From Burkholderiaceae bacterium (lineage in GTDB: Bacteria; Pseudomonadota; Gammaproteobacteria; Burkholderiales; Burkholderiaceae_C), in the NCBI GenBank assembly GCA_019745555.1, contig JAIESX010000011.1, positions 1 through 64,000 of the forward strand: a stretch of 64,000 nucleotides of DNA, in the 5' to 3' direction. The translations under genes were made by a program, and so were the position numbers. Under the pieces are notes generated by a model, which did no database searches, was not told the DNA's origin, and saw only the letters and a list, made by a program, of their open reading frames with translations. Shown here in pieces: positions 40,682-50,538 of this stretch; position 1 is the stretch's first letter; each line of letters opens with the position of its first letter.

Positions 40682-41785
40682 TCAGCGCCGGAAGCGGCCG
40701 TCGCTGGTGATGATGGACAGGTCGGCGAAGTCCAGGCCGGAGTGGTCCTTGGCGCTGAAGTTCACCTCCAGCCCGCCGATGTCGAACCTGCTGAAGCTCT
40801 CCAGCGCCGCGTGGACCCGGGCGCGCGTCGGCTTGTCGCCAGCGCGGCGCAGGGCTTCCACCAGTACCTTGGCGGCGGCAAAGCCTTCCAGCATGGCTGG
40901 GGTCACTTCCGGCACGCCTTGGGCGCGTGCGAGGTCGTTGGCTTCCTTGACCAGGGGATAGGTCAGCGACTGCGGGAACACCTGGCTCACGATCACGCCG
41001 CGTGCGTGTTCGCCCAGGCTCTTGATGAAACCGCCCGAGGCATTGTTGGACTGGGTCACGATCTGGGCCATGCTGCCGGCCGCCCGGATGGCTTTCACGG
41101 CATCGGCCGCCGCCACGCCCGAGGCGATGAGTACGATGGCCTGGGGGTTGGCGCGGGCCAGTGCCGGCGCGACGCCGGAGAAGTCGGGCTTGGTGCGGTC
41201 GTACTTCGCCACCAGCACGGGTTTGAGCTTCGCCTGTTCCAGGCCGCGCTGCGCGCCCAACAGGATGTCGTTGCCGAAGCTGTCGTCCACGTGCAGCACG
41301 GCGATGCGGTCGATGCCTATGGTGACCAGATGCTGGATGGCCTTTTCGGCCTCGCGCTGGTAGGTGGCCCGCACATTGAAGACGTACTTCTTGACCGGCT
41401 GATGCAGCACCATGGCGCCGGTCGACGGCCCCACCAGTGCTACGCCATGCTGGTCCAGCAGGGGGATGATGGCCTCGGTGTGCGGAGTGCCCCGGTTGAG
41501 GAACATGGCCACCACATTGCGCTGCTCGATCAGGGTGCGCGCATTCTCGGCCGCCAGCTTGGGGTCGAACTTGTCGTCGAGCTGGATCAGCTCGATCTTC
41601 TGGCCGTTGACGCCGCCCCGGGCATTGATGGCGTCGATGTAGAGCAGCGCGCCATCGGTGATCTCCTTGACACCGACGGCCGAGGTGCCGGTGAAGCCGG
41701 CGGTCTGCCCGACCAGGATCTGCGCCTGCACCGGCGCGCCCAGCAGCAGGCCCACCAGGACCGCGGCGATACGTAGTGTTTTCAT
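40682..41785 (-). CDS. LivK-type ABC transporter substrate-binding protein (copy 2)
   Basis: This 367-residue paralogue of the neighbouring gene starts with a signal peptide (ILRIAAVLVGLLLG-like segment ending VQAQ) and ILVGQTAGFTGTSAVGVKE. It retains the ligand-domain blocks FLNRGTPHTEAIIPL and NNASGGFIKSLGEHARG. The two copies share most of their sequence, indicating a tandem duplication followed by divergence. It is the upstream gene of the minus-strand pair; uvrA is divergent from it, across 133 bases. Confidence 0.9.
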   Translation of the reverse strand: MKTLRIAAVLVGLLLGAPVQAQILVGQTAGFTGTSAVGVKEITDGALLYIDAINARGGVNGQKIELIQLDDKFDPKLAAENARTLIEQRNVVAMFLNRGTPHTEAIIPLLDQHGVALVGPSTGAMVLHQPVKKYVFNVRATYQREAEKAIQHLVTIGIDRIAVLHVDDSFGNDILLGAQRGLEQAKLKPVLVAKYDRTKPDFSGVAPALARANPQAIVLIASGVAAADAVKAIRAAGSMAQIVTQSNNASGGFIKSLGEHARGVIVSQVFPQSLTYPLVKEANDLARAQGVPEVTPAMLEGFAAAKVLVEALRRAGDKPTRARVHAALESFSRFDIGGLEVNFSAKDHSGLDFADLSIITSDGRFRR

Positions 41786-41918
41786 TTCAACTGCCTTTGC
41801 TGGTCAACGACGGGGTGGGATTCTATGCCCGTTGTTCTACAGGCAGATTACGACCCCACGTCCGCACGGGCTCACGCTTGCTCCTAGAATGTTTGGGCCT
41901 TTACGAGCGAGAGTCACC

Positions 41919-44900
41919 ATGACCCAGGGAAGCATCCGCATTCGCGGCGCGCGCCAGCACAACCTCAAGAACCTCGATCTGGACATCCGCACAGGGGAGC
42001 TCACCGTGGTTACCGGGCCCAGCGGCTCGGGCAAGTCCAGCTTGGTGTTCGACACGCTCTACGCCGAAGGGCAGCGCCGCTATGTGGAGACCTTCAGCGC
42101 CTATGCGCGCCAGTTCCTGGACCGCATGGACAAGCCGGCCGTGGACCGCGTGGAAGGCGTGCCCCCGGCCATCGCCATCGACCAGACCAATCCGGTGCGC
42201 TCCTCGCGTTCCACGGTCGGCACGATGACCGAGCTCAACGACCACCTCAAGCTGTTGTTCGCGCGCGCAGCCCAGCTGTTTGACAAACAGACCGCCCAGC
42301 CCGTGCGGCACGACAGCCCGGACAGCATCTACGCCGAACTGCAGCGCCGCGCCGCCGAGGCCGGTGACCCGCGCCTGGTGCTGGCTTTCCCCGTCGAGTT
42401 GCCCGGCAACACCAGCCGCGAGGAGATCGAGCAGTGGCTTTCGGCCAGCGGCTTCACGCGCATCCAGGCCGAGCGCGAGACGGCCACGCCGGCCGGCCCG
42501 CGCAAGATCCTCGACGTGGTGGCGGATCGCTTCCGCCTCGCGGGTGCCGAACGCGCGCGCGTGGTCGAGGCCATCGAGCTCGCGCTCAAGCGCGGCAGCG
42601 GGCGGCTCAACGTCTACCGGCTGCAGGACGAGGGCGAAGCGGATATCTGGCGTTTCTCCACGGGCCTGCACTGTCCGGACAGCGATCTGCGCTACGCCGA
42701 TCCCCTACCCTCCATGTTCTCCTTCAACTCGGCCGTGGGCGCCTGCGAGGTCTGTCGCGGCTTCGGCCGCGTGATCGGGGTGGACTACGGCCTGGTGATC
42801 CCGAATGACAAGCTCACGCTGCGCGCCGGCGCGATCAAGCCCATCCAGACCCCGGCCTGGGCCGAATGCCAGGACGACCTGATGCGTCACGCCGAGGCGG
42901 CGGGCATCCCGCGCGACACGGCCTGGAACAAGCTCACGCAGGAACACAAGGACTGGGTCATCTACGGCTCGCCCAACTGGAAGGGCAAGTGGAACCAGCA
43001 GTGGTACGGCATCAAGCGTTTCTTCGAGTATCTGGAGAGCAAGGCCTACAAGATGCACATCCGTGTGCTGCTGTCCAAGTACCGCAGTTACACGCCTTGT
43101 GAGACCTGCAAGGGCGCACGCCTCAAGACCGAGAGCCTGCTCTGGCGCATCGGCAGCAAGGAAGATGCCGATGCGGTGCTGGCGCCCGAAAAGCGCTTCC
43201 TGCCCGGGGGCACGCAATGGACCCGCGCGCAGCTCGAGGCCCTGCCAGGCCTGTGCCTGCACGACCTCATGCTCATGCCGCTGGACAAGCTGCGTGACTT
43301 CTTCGACCGCATCCGCGCGCGTGAGCTCAGCCTGCCTACGCATGGCGAGGGCGAAGCCCAGGCCTTGAAACTCCTGTTCGAGGAGATCGGCACGCGCCTG
43401 AAGTACCTCTGCGATGTCGGCATCGGCTACCTGACGCTGGACCGCCAGAGCCGCACGCTTTCGGGCGGCGAGGTGCAGCGCATCAACCTCACGACCGCGC
43501 TGGGCACCTCCCTCGTCAACACGCTGTTCGTGCTCGACGAGCCCAGCATCGGCCTGCACCCGCGCGACATGCACCGCATCATCGAGGCCATGCAGCGCCT
43601 GCGCGATGCGGGCAACACCCTGGTGGTGGTCGAGCACGACCCGGCCGTCATGTTCGCGGCCGACCGCATGATCGACATGGGCCCGGGTCCGGGCGAGCGC
43701 GGCGGCCAGATCGTCTTCGACGGCAGCACGGAAGACCTGCGCAAGGCCGACACGCTGACGGGCGCCTACCTCGGCGCGCGCAAGCAGATCGGCATGGGTT
43801 TCAAGCGCATGGTGGCCGAGAACACGCCGCGCCTCATCCTCGAAGGCGCGCGCGAGCACAACCTGAAGAACGTCTCGGTGGACATCCCCCTGGGGCGCCT
43901 GGTCTGCGTCACCGGCGTCTCGGGCTCCGGCAAGTCCACGCTGATCCAGGACGTGCTGGCCCCCGCGCTGATGCGCCATTTCGGCCAGGCCACCGAGACG
44001 CCGGGCGCACACGAGCGCCTGCTCGGCGCCGAGCAGCTGGCCGACGTGGTCTTCGTGGACCAGTCGCCCATCGGCAAGACGGCGCGTTCCAATCCCGTGA
44101 GCTATGTGGGTGCCTGGGACGCCATCCGCGAGATCTACGCCAACGCACCGCTGTCGCGCCAGCGCGGCTACACCGCCGCCAAGTTCAGCGCCAACAGCGG
44201 CGACGGCCGCTGCCCCACCTGCGGTGGCTCGGGTTTCGAGCACGTGGAGATGCAGTTCCTCAGCGACGTCTACCTGCGCTGCCCGGACTGCGACGGCAAA
44301 CGCTTCCGGCCCGAGATCCTGGAGATCACGGTGGAGCGTGGCGGCAAGCTGCTCAATGTGGCCGACGTGCTGGAGCTCACAGTGAGCGAGGCCGCCGGCC
44401 TGTTTGCGAACGACCGCGACGTGATCCGCGCCCTGCAGCCCATCGTGGACGTGGGGCTGGAGTATGTGCGCCTGGGCCAGCCCGTGCCCACGCTCTCGGG
44501 TGGCGAGGCGCAGCGTCTCAAGCTCGCGGGCTTCCTGGCCGAGGCGGCCAGGAGCGCCACGGCCAGCAGGCAGGCCGTGAGCAGGAAGGGCACGCTCTTT
44601 CTCTTCGACGAGCCCACCACGGGTCTGCACTTCGACGACATCGCCAAGCTCATGCGCGCCCTGCGCAAGCTGCTGGACGCCGGACATTCGCTGCTGGTGA
44701 TCGAGCACAACCTGGACGTGATGCGCGCCAGCGACTGGCTCATCGACCTCGGTCCCGAGGGCGGCGAGGCCGGCGGCCAGGTGGTGGCCGTGGGCACGCC
44801 CGAAGAGCTGCGTGCGCATCCGGTCAGCCACACGGGCCGCGCGCTGCGCGAATATGCCCTGGCCATGGGCGAGGCGCAGGAAGTGCAGGAGGGTGCGGCG

Positions 44901-47654
44901 CGTTATCTCGGCACGGCCTTCACGCCGGGCCACAAGCCCGCGCCGAAACGCGCCGAACTCAGCAACGACATCCAGATCGTCAATGCCAAGGAGCACAACC
45001 TCAAGGCGCTCAGCGTCAATATTCCGCGCGGCAAGTTCAACGTGATCACGGGTGTCAGCGGCTCGGGGAAGTCCACGCTGGCCTTCGACATCCTGTTCAA
45101 CGAAGGGCAGCGCCGTTACCTCGAATCGCTCAACGCCTACGCGCGCAGCATTGTGCAACCGGCGGGCCGGCCCGAGGTGGACGCGGTCTATGGCATCCCG
45201 CCCACGGTGGCCATCGAGCAGCGCCTTTCGCGCGGTGGGCGCAAGTCCACGGTGGGCACGACCACCGAGGTCTGGCATTTCCTGCGCCTGCTCTACGTCA
45301 AGCTGGGTGTGCAGCACTGCATCCACGACGGTGCGGCCGTGGCCCCGCAGACGGCCGAAAGCATCCTCGCTCAGCTCATGAAACAGTTCAAGGGCCAGGA
45401 GATCGGCCTGCTCGCGCCGCTGGTGATGAACCGCAAGGGTGTGTACACCGAGCTGGCCGAGTGGGCGCGCCCGCGTGGCTACACCCACCTGCGTGTGGAC
45501 GGCAACTTCCTGCCCACGCAGGGCTTTCCCCGCATCGACCGCTTCAAGGAGCACACCATCGAGCTGCCCGTGGCCAGTCTCGTGGTGGACCCCGCCAACG
45601 AGGCCGCACTGCGCCTGGCACTGACCACCGCGCTGGAGCACGGCAAGGGCGTGCTGCATGTGCTCAGCGATCTTGACGGCCTGGCCGAGGTGATGAAGAG
45701 TGGCGGGCCCACGGCCCATATCGGTAAGCTGCAGGTGTATTCCACCCAGCGCGCCTGCCCGGTCTGCGCCACTTCCTACGCCGAGCTGGACCCGCGCCTC
45801 TTCTCCTACAACAGCAAGCACGGCTGGTGCCCGGACTGCGTGGGCACGGGTGTCAAGCTCAGCAAGGAGCAGCGCAAGGCGCTCGACGATTCGGTGCGCG
45901 ACGACAAGGAGAAGGGTCGCGAGCAGACCTTCGCCGAGCCTGAGGTCGAGGACGTGGCCGACGTGGCCTGCCCGACCTGCGAGGGCACACGGCTCAACGC
46001 CACCGCGCGCGCCGTCAAGTTCAATGGCGTGGGCATTGCCGAGATTGCGCGCCTGAGCGTGAGCGATGTGCGGGCCTGGATCGAGACCCTGCAGGTGATG
46101 GGCCGCCTGAGCCAGCGTGAGAACGACATCGCACGCGACCTCATCCCTGAAATCAGGAGCCGCCTCGAATTCCTCGAGCAGGTGGGCCTGGGCTACCTCA
46201 CGCTGGACCGCGGTGCGCCCACGCTCTCGGGCGGCGAGGCGCAGCGCATCCGCCTGGCTGCGCAGCTGGGCAGCAATCTGCAGGGCGTGTGCTATGTGCT
46301 GGACGAGCCCACCATCGGCCTGCACGCGCGCGACAACCAGATCCTCCTCGACGCCCTGCACACGCTGAGCGAGCGCGGCAACACCCTGGTCGTGGTCGAA
46401 CATGACGAGGACACCATCCGCCGCGCCGACCACCTGATCGACATCGGTCCGAGCGCGGGCAAGCGTGGCGGCCGCCTCGTGGCCCAGGGCTCGGTGAGCG
46501 ATCTGACGCAGGCGGAGGATTCCCAGACCGGCCGTTACCTGCTGCATGCCATGAAGCACCCGCTGCAGCCGCGCCGTGATGTGAAAGCCAAGGACCTGCA
46601 GTGGTTGACCGTGGAGGGCGCCAGCCTGCACAACCTGCAGCAGGTCACGGCCAGGCTGCCGCTCAAGCGCCTGGTCGCCGTGACCGGCGTCAGCGGCTCG
46701 GGCAAGTCCACGCTCGCGCGTGATGTGCTGCTGGCCAATGTGGCGGCGGTCGTCGCCAGGCGTGCGACCAAGGCCGGGCGCGATGCGCTGGCCAAGGGTG
46801 TGGACTGGAGCGGCTGCGAGAGCGTGAGCGGCTACGAAGCCGTGGACCGTGTGCTCGAAGTCGATCAGACGCCGATCGGCAAGACGCCGCGGTCCTGCCC
46901 CGCCACCTACATCGGTTTCTGGGACACCATTCGCAAGCTCTTTGCCGAAACGCTGGAGGCCAAGGCGCGCGGCTACGCGGCCGGGCGTTTCAGTTTCAAC
47001 ACCGGCGAAGGCCGCTGCCCGACATGTGAAGGGCAGGGCGTGCGCACCATCGAGATGAGTTTCCTGCCCGACGTCAAGGTGCTGTGCGAGAGCTGCAAGG
47101 GTGCGCGCTTCAACCCCGAGACCCTGGCCGTCACCTGGCGGGGCAAGAGCATCGGCGACGTGCTGCAGATGGAGGTGGACGAGGCGGTGGAGTTCTTCGC
47201 GGCCATGCCCGGCATCGCGCACCCGCTGCAGCTGCTCAAGGACGTGGGCCTGGGCTATCTCACGCTGGGCCAGCCCTCACCCACACTCAGTGGCGGCGAG
47301 GCGCAGCGCATCAAGCTCGTGACCGAACTCAGCAAGGTGCGCGACGAGGTCGGCCGGCGCGGCCAGAAGGCGCCGCACACGCTCTACGTGCTGGACGAGC
47401 CCACGGTGGGCCTGCACATGGCCGATGTGGACAAGCTCATCCGCGTGCTGCACCGCCTGGTGGACGGTGGCCACAGCGTGGTCGTGATCGAGCACGATCT
47501 CGACGTGATCGCCGAAGCCGACTGGATCGTGGACCTGGGCCCGGAAGGCGGCAAGGACGGAGGCCGCATCGTGGCCTCTGCGCCGCCTGAAGAGGTGGTG
47601 CGCCTGGGCACGCACACCGGGCAGGCACTGGGGCCGGTGCTCGCGCGGGCCTGA
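41919..47654 (+). CDS. uvrA: Tandem double-length UvrA (excinuclease subunit A, two copies fused)
   Basis: The 1911-residue protein holds two complete UvrA-like units in one frame. Four P-loops are visible, at about residues 33 (GPSGSGKSS), 666, 1045 and 1590 (GVSGSGKST each). Four ABC signatures LSGGE(A/V)QR are each followed by a Walker B segment. Zinc modules appear as [14 protein letters not shown] (first unit), CPVC/CPDC and [14 protein letters not shown] (second unit); the first module of unit 1 has CPDS in place of CxxC. Canonical UvrA is ~940 residues and recognises DNA damage with UvrB. Such fused forms are known in Burkholderiales and are usually additional to a normal UvrA. The ATG at 41919 is preferred over an in-frame upstream start. 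Confidence 0.93.
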   Translation: MTQGSIRIRGARQHNLKNLDLDIRTGELTVVTGPSGSGKSSLVFDTLYAEGQRRYVETFSAYARQFLDRMDKPAVDRVEGVPPAIAIDQTNPVRSSRSTVGTMTELNDHLKLLFARAAQLFDKQTAQPVRHDSPDSIYAELQRRAAEAGDPRLVLAFPVELPGNTSREEIEQWLSASGFTRIQAERETATPAGPRKILDVVADRFRLAGAERARVVEAIELALKRGSGRLNVYRLQDEGEADIWRFSTGLHCPDSDLRYADPLPSMFSFNSAVGACEVCRGFGRVIGVDYGLVIPNDKLTLRAGAIKPIQTPAWAECQDDLMRHAEAAGIPRDTAWNKLTQEHKDWVIYGSPNWKGKWNQQWYGIKRFFEYLESKAYKMHIRVLLSKYRSYTPCETCKGARLKTESLLWRIGSKEDADAVLAPEKRFLPGGTQWTRAQLEALPGLCLHDLMLMPLDKLRDFFDRIRARELSLPTHGEGEAQALKLLFEEIGTRLKYLCDVGIGYLTLDRQSRTLSGGEVQRINLTTALGTSLVNTLFVLDEPSIGLHPRDMHRIIEAMQRLRDAGNTLVVVEHDPAVMFAADRMIDMGPGPGERGGQIVFDGSTEDLRKADTLTGAYLGARKQIGMGFKRMVAENTPRLILEGAREHNLKNVSVDIPLGRLVCVTGVSGSGKSTLIQDVLAPALMRHFGQATETPGAHERLLGAEQLADVVFVDQSPIGKTARSNPVSYVGAWDAIREIYANAPLSRQRGYTAAKFSANSGDGRCPTCGGSGFEHVEMQFLSDVYLRCPDCDGKRFRPEILEITVERGGKLLNVADVLELTVSEAAGLFANDRDVIRALQPIVDVGLEYVRLGQPVPTLSGGEAQRLKLAGFLAEAARSATASRQAVSRKGTLFLFDEPTTGLHFDDIAKLMRALRKLLDAGHSLLVIEHNLDVMRASDWLIDLGPEGGEAGGQVVAVGTPEELRAHPVSHTGRALREYALAMGEAQEVQEGAARYLGTAFTPGHKPAPKRAELSNDIQIVNAKEHNLKALSVNIPRGKFNVITGVSGSGKSTLAFDILFNEGQRRYLESLNAYARSIVQPAGRPEVDAVYGIPPTVAIEQRLSRGGRKSTVGTTTEVWHFLRLLYVKLGVQHCIHDGAAVAPQTAESILAQLMKQFKGQEIGLLAPLVMNRKGVYTELAEWARPRGYTHLRVDGNFLPTQGFPRIDRFKEHTIELPVASLVVDPANEAALRLALTTALEHGKGVLHVLSDLDGLAEVMKSGGPTAHIGKLQVYSTQRACPVCATSYAELDPRLFSYNSKHGWCPDCVGTGVKLSKEQRKALDDSVRDDKEKGREQTFAEPEVEDVADVACPTCEGTRLNATARAVKFNGVGIAEIARLSVSDVRAWIETLQVMGRLSQRENDIARDLIPEIRSRLEFLEQVGLGYLTLDRGAPTLSGGEAQRIRLAAQLGSNLQGVCYVLDEPTIGLHARDNQILLDALHTLSERGNTLVVVEHDEDTIRRADHLIDIGPSAGKRGGRLVAQGSVSDLTQAEDSQTGRYLLHAMKHPLQPRRDVKAKDLQWLTVEGASLHNLQQVTARLPLKRLVAVTGVSGSGKSTLARDVLLANVAAVVARRATKAGRDALAKGVDWSGCESVSGYEAVDRVLEVDQTPIGKTPRSCPATYIGFWDTIRKLFAETLEAKARGYAAGRFSFNTGEGRCPTCEGQGVRTIEMSFLPDVKVLCESCKGARFNPETLAVTWRGKSIGDVLQMEVDEAVEFFAAMPGIAHPLQLLKDVGLGYLTLGQPSPTLSGGEAQRIKLVTELSKVRDEVGRRGQKAPHTLYVLDEPTVGLHMADVDKLIRVLHRLVDGGHSVVVIEHDLDVIAEADWIVDLGPEGGKDGGRIVASAPPEEVVRLGTHTGQALGPVLARA

Positions 47655-47688
47655 AGCGCCGGCATTCCGTGTGCTGCCCGTCTAACAG

Positions 47689-47723
47689 GCAGGCCGTGCC
47701 AGCCCAATGCTGGCGCGGCCTGC
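47689..47723 (+). terminator. Long GC-rich hairpin after uvrA
   Basis: A 15-base inverted repeat (47689-47703 with 47709-47723, one G-U pair) with a 5-base loop starts 35 bases after the uvrA stop. It lacks a clear T-run, so it may be an attenuating or transcript-stabilising structure instead of a classical rho-independent terminator. Confidence 0.55.
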
Positions 47724-47883
47724 GGGACTTGTTCCGCGACTTGTCCACAAGGTTGACCACGGCGGCGTTGGATAACTGAGGTTCAGATCTGGCGTCATGC
47801 ACCGTGCTGGCTCCCATATCCGTGTGATGCACGGGGCATCCCTTCCTGCTAGCCTCAGCTGTCTTGATACAAGTCAAAAAAGC

Positions 47884-48744
47884 ATGAAGGCACGTTCGCT
47901 TCTCCCCATGTCCCTCGCTGCCCTGCTGGCTGGTCTGCAGCCCGCACTGGCGCAGCACACAGGCCATCATCTTGTGGCCGCAACGTCCGCTGCGCCAGCG
48001 ACCGCGGCGTCCAACGTGCCCGAGATCGTGCCCCACCCCTGGGTCACGCTGCCGCCCACGCGCTCGCCCGAGTCCTATTTCACCAATCTCCAGGATGAGG
48101 AAGTCCGGGAGTCGCCCTTCGTGCTGCGCTTTGGTCTGTCCATGCGCGGCCTCGTGCCCGCGGGCAAGACCGCGGGGCGCGCGGGTCACCATCACCTGCT
48201 CGTGAACCAGCCGCTGCCACTGGATTTCACCAAGCCGCTGCCCTTCACCGAGAAGTACATCCACTTCGGCAAGGGGCAGATGGAGACCGTCATCAATCTG
48301 CCGCCGGGCAAGTACGAGCTGCGCATGCTGCTGGCTGACGAAGGACATATTCCCTTCTTCGTCTACAGCAAACCGCTGACGCTGACCATCAGCAAGCAGA
48401 ACAAGGATGTGAATCCGGCCAGCCTGGCGGGGCCGGCACGCATTGAGATCATGAGCCCGCCGGCCGGCGAGACCTTGCGCCCGCCCTTCCGCGTGCAGTT
48501 CCATGCCAGTGGCTACAACATCTCGCACGTGGGTGCCAAGGCGCCGGACACCGGGCACTTTCGCCTGGTGCTCGAGCGCGCCGGTCGCAAACCGGAAGTC
48601 ATGAACTTTCTCGCCGGGCAGACCGAGGTCTGGCTCAATCCGCCGGCCGATGACTATGCGCTGCGGCTGGAGCTGGTCAGTGGCACGACCGGTGCCGTGA
48701 TGGCCCAGGCCGAGCCCCACAGCCTCAAGGTCGTAGCCCGCTGA
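47884..48744 (+). CDS. Secreted DUF4399 protein, two repeats
   Basis: The 286-residue protein has a signal peptide (SLLPMSLAALLAGLQPALAQ) and two tandem DUF4399-type beta domains. The first has GRAGHHHLLVN and INLPPGKYELRMLLAD; the second starts near residue 185 and shows a diverged version (TGHFRLVLERA, LNPPADDYALRLEL). DUF4399 proteins are periplasmic and of unknown function; the first repeat keeps the three-histidine motif that could bind metal. The ATG at 47884 fits the signal peptide. It is unlinked to a recognisable operon. Confidence 0.85.
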   Translation: MKARSLLPMSLAALLAGLQPALAQHTGHHLVAATSAAPATAASNVPEIVPHPWVTLPPTRSPESYFTNLQDEEVRESPFVLRFGLSMRGLVPAGKTAGRAGHHHLLVNQPLPLDFTKPLPFTEKYIHFGKGQMETVINLPPGKYELRMLLADEGHIPFFVYSKPLTLTISKQNKDVNPASLAGPARIEIMSPPAGETLRPPFRVQFHASGYNISHVGAKAPDTGHFRLVLERAGRKPEVMNFLAGQTEVWLNPPADDYALRLELVSGTTGAVMAQAEPHSLKVVAR

Positions 48745-48753
48745 CCGGCGCGC

Positions 48754-49596
48754 TCAGGGGCGCAGCAGCGCCCGTACCAGTTCGGCAAAGCCTGCGCCGC
48801 GTTCGCCCTGCGTGATGTAGCGCGGCTTGTGCTGCAACTGGGCCTCGAAGCGCCGGATATTGGCCACGCCCACGCTGTGGGTGAAGTGCTGGAACATGGG
48901 CTGGTCGTTGCCCGAGTCGCCGACGAAGACCCAGCGGTCCAGTTCCTGCGTCAGATCACGCCCGTAGAGTTCGCGCACGATCCAGCGCGCGCCTCGCCAT
49001 TTGTTGAAGTCGTCAAAGCAGCCATGGATGTGGATGCTGCTGACCGTGGTGTACATGCCGGCCCCTTGCAGGATGGCCAGGATCTGCTGCACGGCCTCGG
49101 GGGGCAGCTGCGTGTGTTCGTTGTAGTCGAAGGCCAGGTCGGTCTCGCGCCCGCCCACGTCGCGGGCCCGCAGCGCGCCCGGCACTTCGGCCAATACTTT
49201 GGCGGCCACCTGCTCCATGCGCGCCTGATGGGCGGCACGCGTCGCGGCGTCCTGTTGATACAGCTTGGCCAGCTGCCTGCGTGTGTGGCTTGAGGGATGG
49301 GAGCTGTACGGGCTCGCTGTTTCAGGCTTGGGTATGAGTGCGAGCGCGCCATTCTCGGCCACCATGGCATCGGCGGGCCAGGGCACCGTGCTGCCGCCGT
49401 CCATCAGCGGCACGCACCAGCCGATGTGTCGGCCGGTGATGGGCAAGACCGCCAGGCCCGCCGCCTTCAGGTCGGCCAGCGCCTGCAGGGCCTCAGCGGT
49501 GATGGCGCCCTCGGTCGTCAGCGTGTCGTCAATGTCGGTGAACACGCCGGTGATGCGGCGGCGCTGTTCGGCAGGCCAGTGGGCAAGAGGGAGCAT
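48754..49596 (-). CDS. HAD-IIB family phosphatase (Cof/sucrose-phosphatase type)
   Basis: The 280-residue HAD hydrolase has motif I VFTDIDDTLT, motif II ITGR, and motif IV FVGDSGNDQPMF, with a C2-type cap in between. This is the pattern of HAD-IIB enzymes such as mannosyl-3-phosphoglycerate or sucrose-6-phosphate phosphatases; the substrate cannot be assigned. It is convergent with the DUF4399 gene (9 bases apart) and divergent from an alpha/beta hydrolase gene. Confidence 0.85.
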   Translation of the reverse strand: MLPLAHWPAEQRRRITGVFTDIDDTLTTEGAITAEALQALADLKAAGLAVLPITGRHIGWCVPLMDGGSTVPWPADAMVAENGALALIPKPETASPYSSHPSSHTRRQLAKLYQQDAATRAAHQARMEQVAAKVLAEVPGALRARDVGGRETDLAFDYNEHTQLPPEAVQQILAILQGAGMYTTVSSIHIHGCFDDFNKWRGARWIVRELYGRDLTQELDRWVFVGDSGNDQPMFQHFTHSVGVANIRRFEAQLQHKPRYITQGERGAGFAELVRALLRP

Positions 49597-49646
49597 GGGT
49601 GATGAAGGAAAATCGCAGCAACTTTAACTGAGAGGCAGACGCTTCC

Positions 49647-50537
49647 ATGAAAGACAACGAGCTGCCCGTGCAGGGCACACAGCACTGGGTGTTACAGGAC
49701 GCGCTGCGCCTCTTCCTCTGGGAAAAATGCCAGGGCACCCCCCAGGGCAAGCCCGTGTTGGTGCTGGCCCACGGCTCGGCCACGGCCGGCCGCGAGAGCT
49801 TCGACCTCAAGGTGCCGGGGCGGCCCGAGTACAGCCTGATGGACTTTCTGGCGAAACAGGGTTTCGACGTCTTCGCGCCCGACATGCGCGGCTTCGGCAG
49901 CTCCACCAAGCCCGAGGGGCACATCACGACCGAGCAGGCCGCTTCTGACCTGAATGCCGTGGTGGACTTCATCTGCAAGCTGCGGGGCGTGCCGCAGGTG
50001 CAGCTGCTGGCCTGGTCCTGGGGCACGCAGTACAGTGGCCAGTTCGTGATGGCCCATCCGCACAAGGTGGCGCGCTATGCGGCCTACGCGCAGATGCACG
50101 CCGACAGCCCGGATCTGAAGGCGCGACGCGAGCGTCTCGCCACCTTCCAGCGTGCGCCTTACATCCGTATCACGGAGCAGGGCTGGAAGCTGCGCTTCAA
50201 TTCCCTGACGCCCGAGGATGTCAACGACCCCGTGGTCATGGACGCCTTCGCCAAGTCCGCGACCCTGGTCGAGCTCAAGTCACCGACGGGCCCGCAGGTG
50301 GACCTGCTCACACGCCAGCCGCTGATCGATGCCACGAAGATCACCGTGCCGACGATGCTGATCCACGGCCAGTACGACGACGTGGCCGATCTCGAGGGGC
50401 TGCTGCCCTTCTTCACGGCCCTGCCCAACCCGGACAAGCAGTACACCGTGATTCCGGACGGCGGGCATATGCTGCATCTGCAGAAGGGGTATGCGCGCTT
50501 TCAGCGCGCGGTCGCGAACTGGTTCGCCGTGCGCTGA
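49647..50537 (+). CDS. Alpha/beta hydrolase
   Basis: The 296-residue protein has the alpha/beta hydrolase oxyanion region LVLAHGSATAG, a nucleophile-elbow serine in AWSWGTQ, an acidic residue in HGQYDDVADL, and a final His in VIPDGGHMLHLQ. There is no signal peptide. Substrate class (ester, epoxide or other) cannot be determined from sequence. It stops one base before the convergent prfC stop. Confidence 0.85.
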   Translation: MKDNELPVQGTQHWVLQDALRLFLWEKCQGTPQGKPVLVLAHGSATAGRESFDLKVPGRPEYSLMDFLAKQGFDVFAPDMRGFGSSTKPEGHITTEQAASDLNAVVDFICKLRGVPQVQLLAWSWGTQYSGQFVMAHPHKVARYAAYAQMHADSPDLKARRERLATFQRAPYIRITEQGWKLRFNSLTPEDVNDPVVMDAFAKSATLVELKSPTGPQVDLLTRQPLIDATKITVPTMLIHGQYDDVADLEGLLPFFTALPNPDKQYTVIPDGGHMLHLQKGYARFQRAVANWFAVR

Positions 50538-50538
50538 A

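Noticed and set aside
40570-40690. GC-rich inverted repeats around 40650 as mobile-element ends
   Set aside because: No transposase or direct target repeats are near, and the hairpin lies in a plain intergenic gap between tandem paralogues.
41658-41918. N-terminal extension of UvrA upstream of 41919
   Set aside because: It would overlap the divergent binding-protein gene and has no similarity to UvrA; the ATG at 41919 matches the usual N-terminus.
42705-47222. A very long open frame (about 1500 codons) on the strand opposite to uvrA
   Set aside because: It is the complement of a GC-rich gene with strong third-position bias. It shows no family motif, while the opposite strand encodes clear UvrA motifs throughout.
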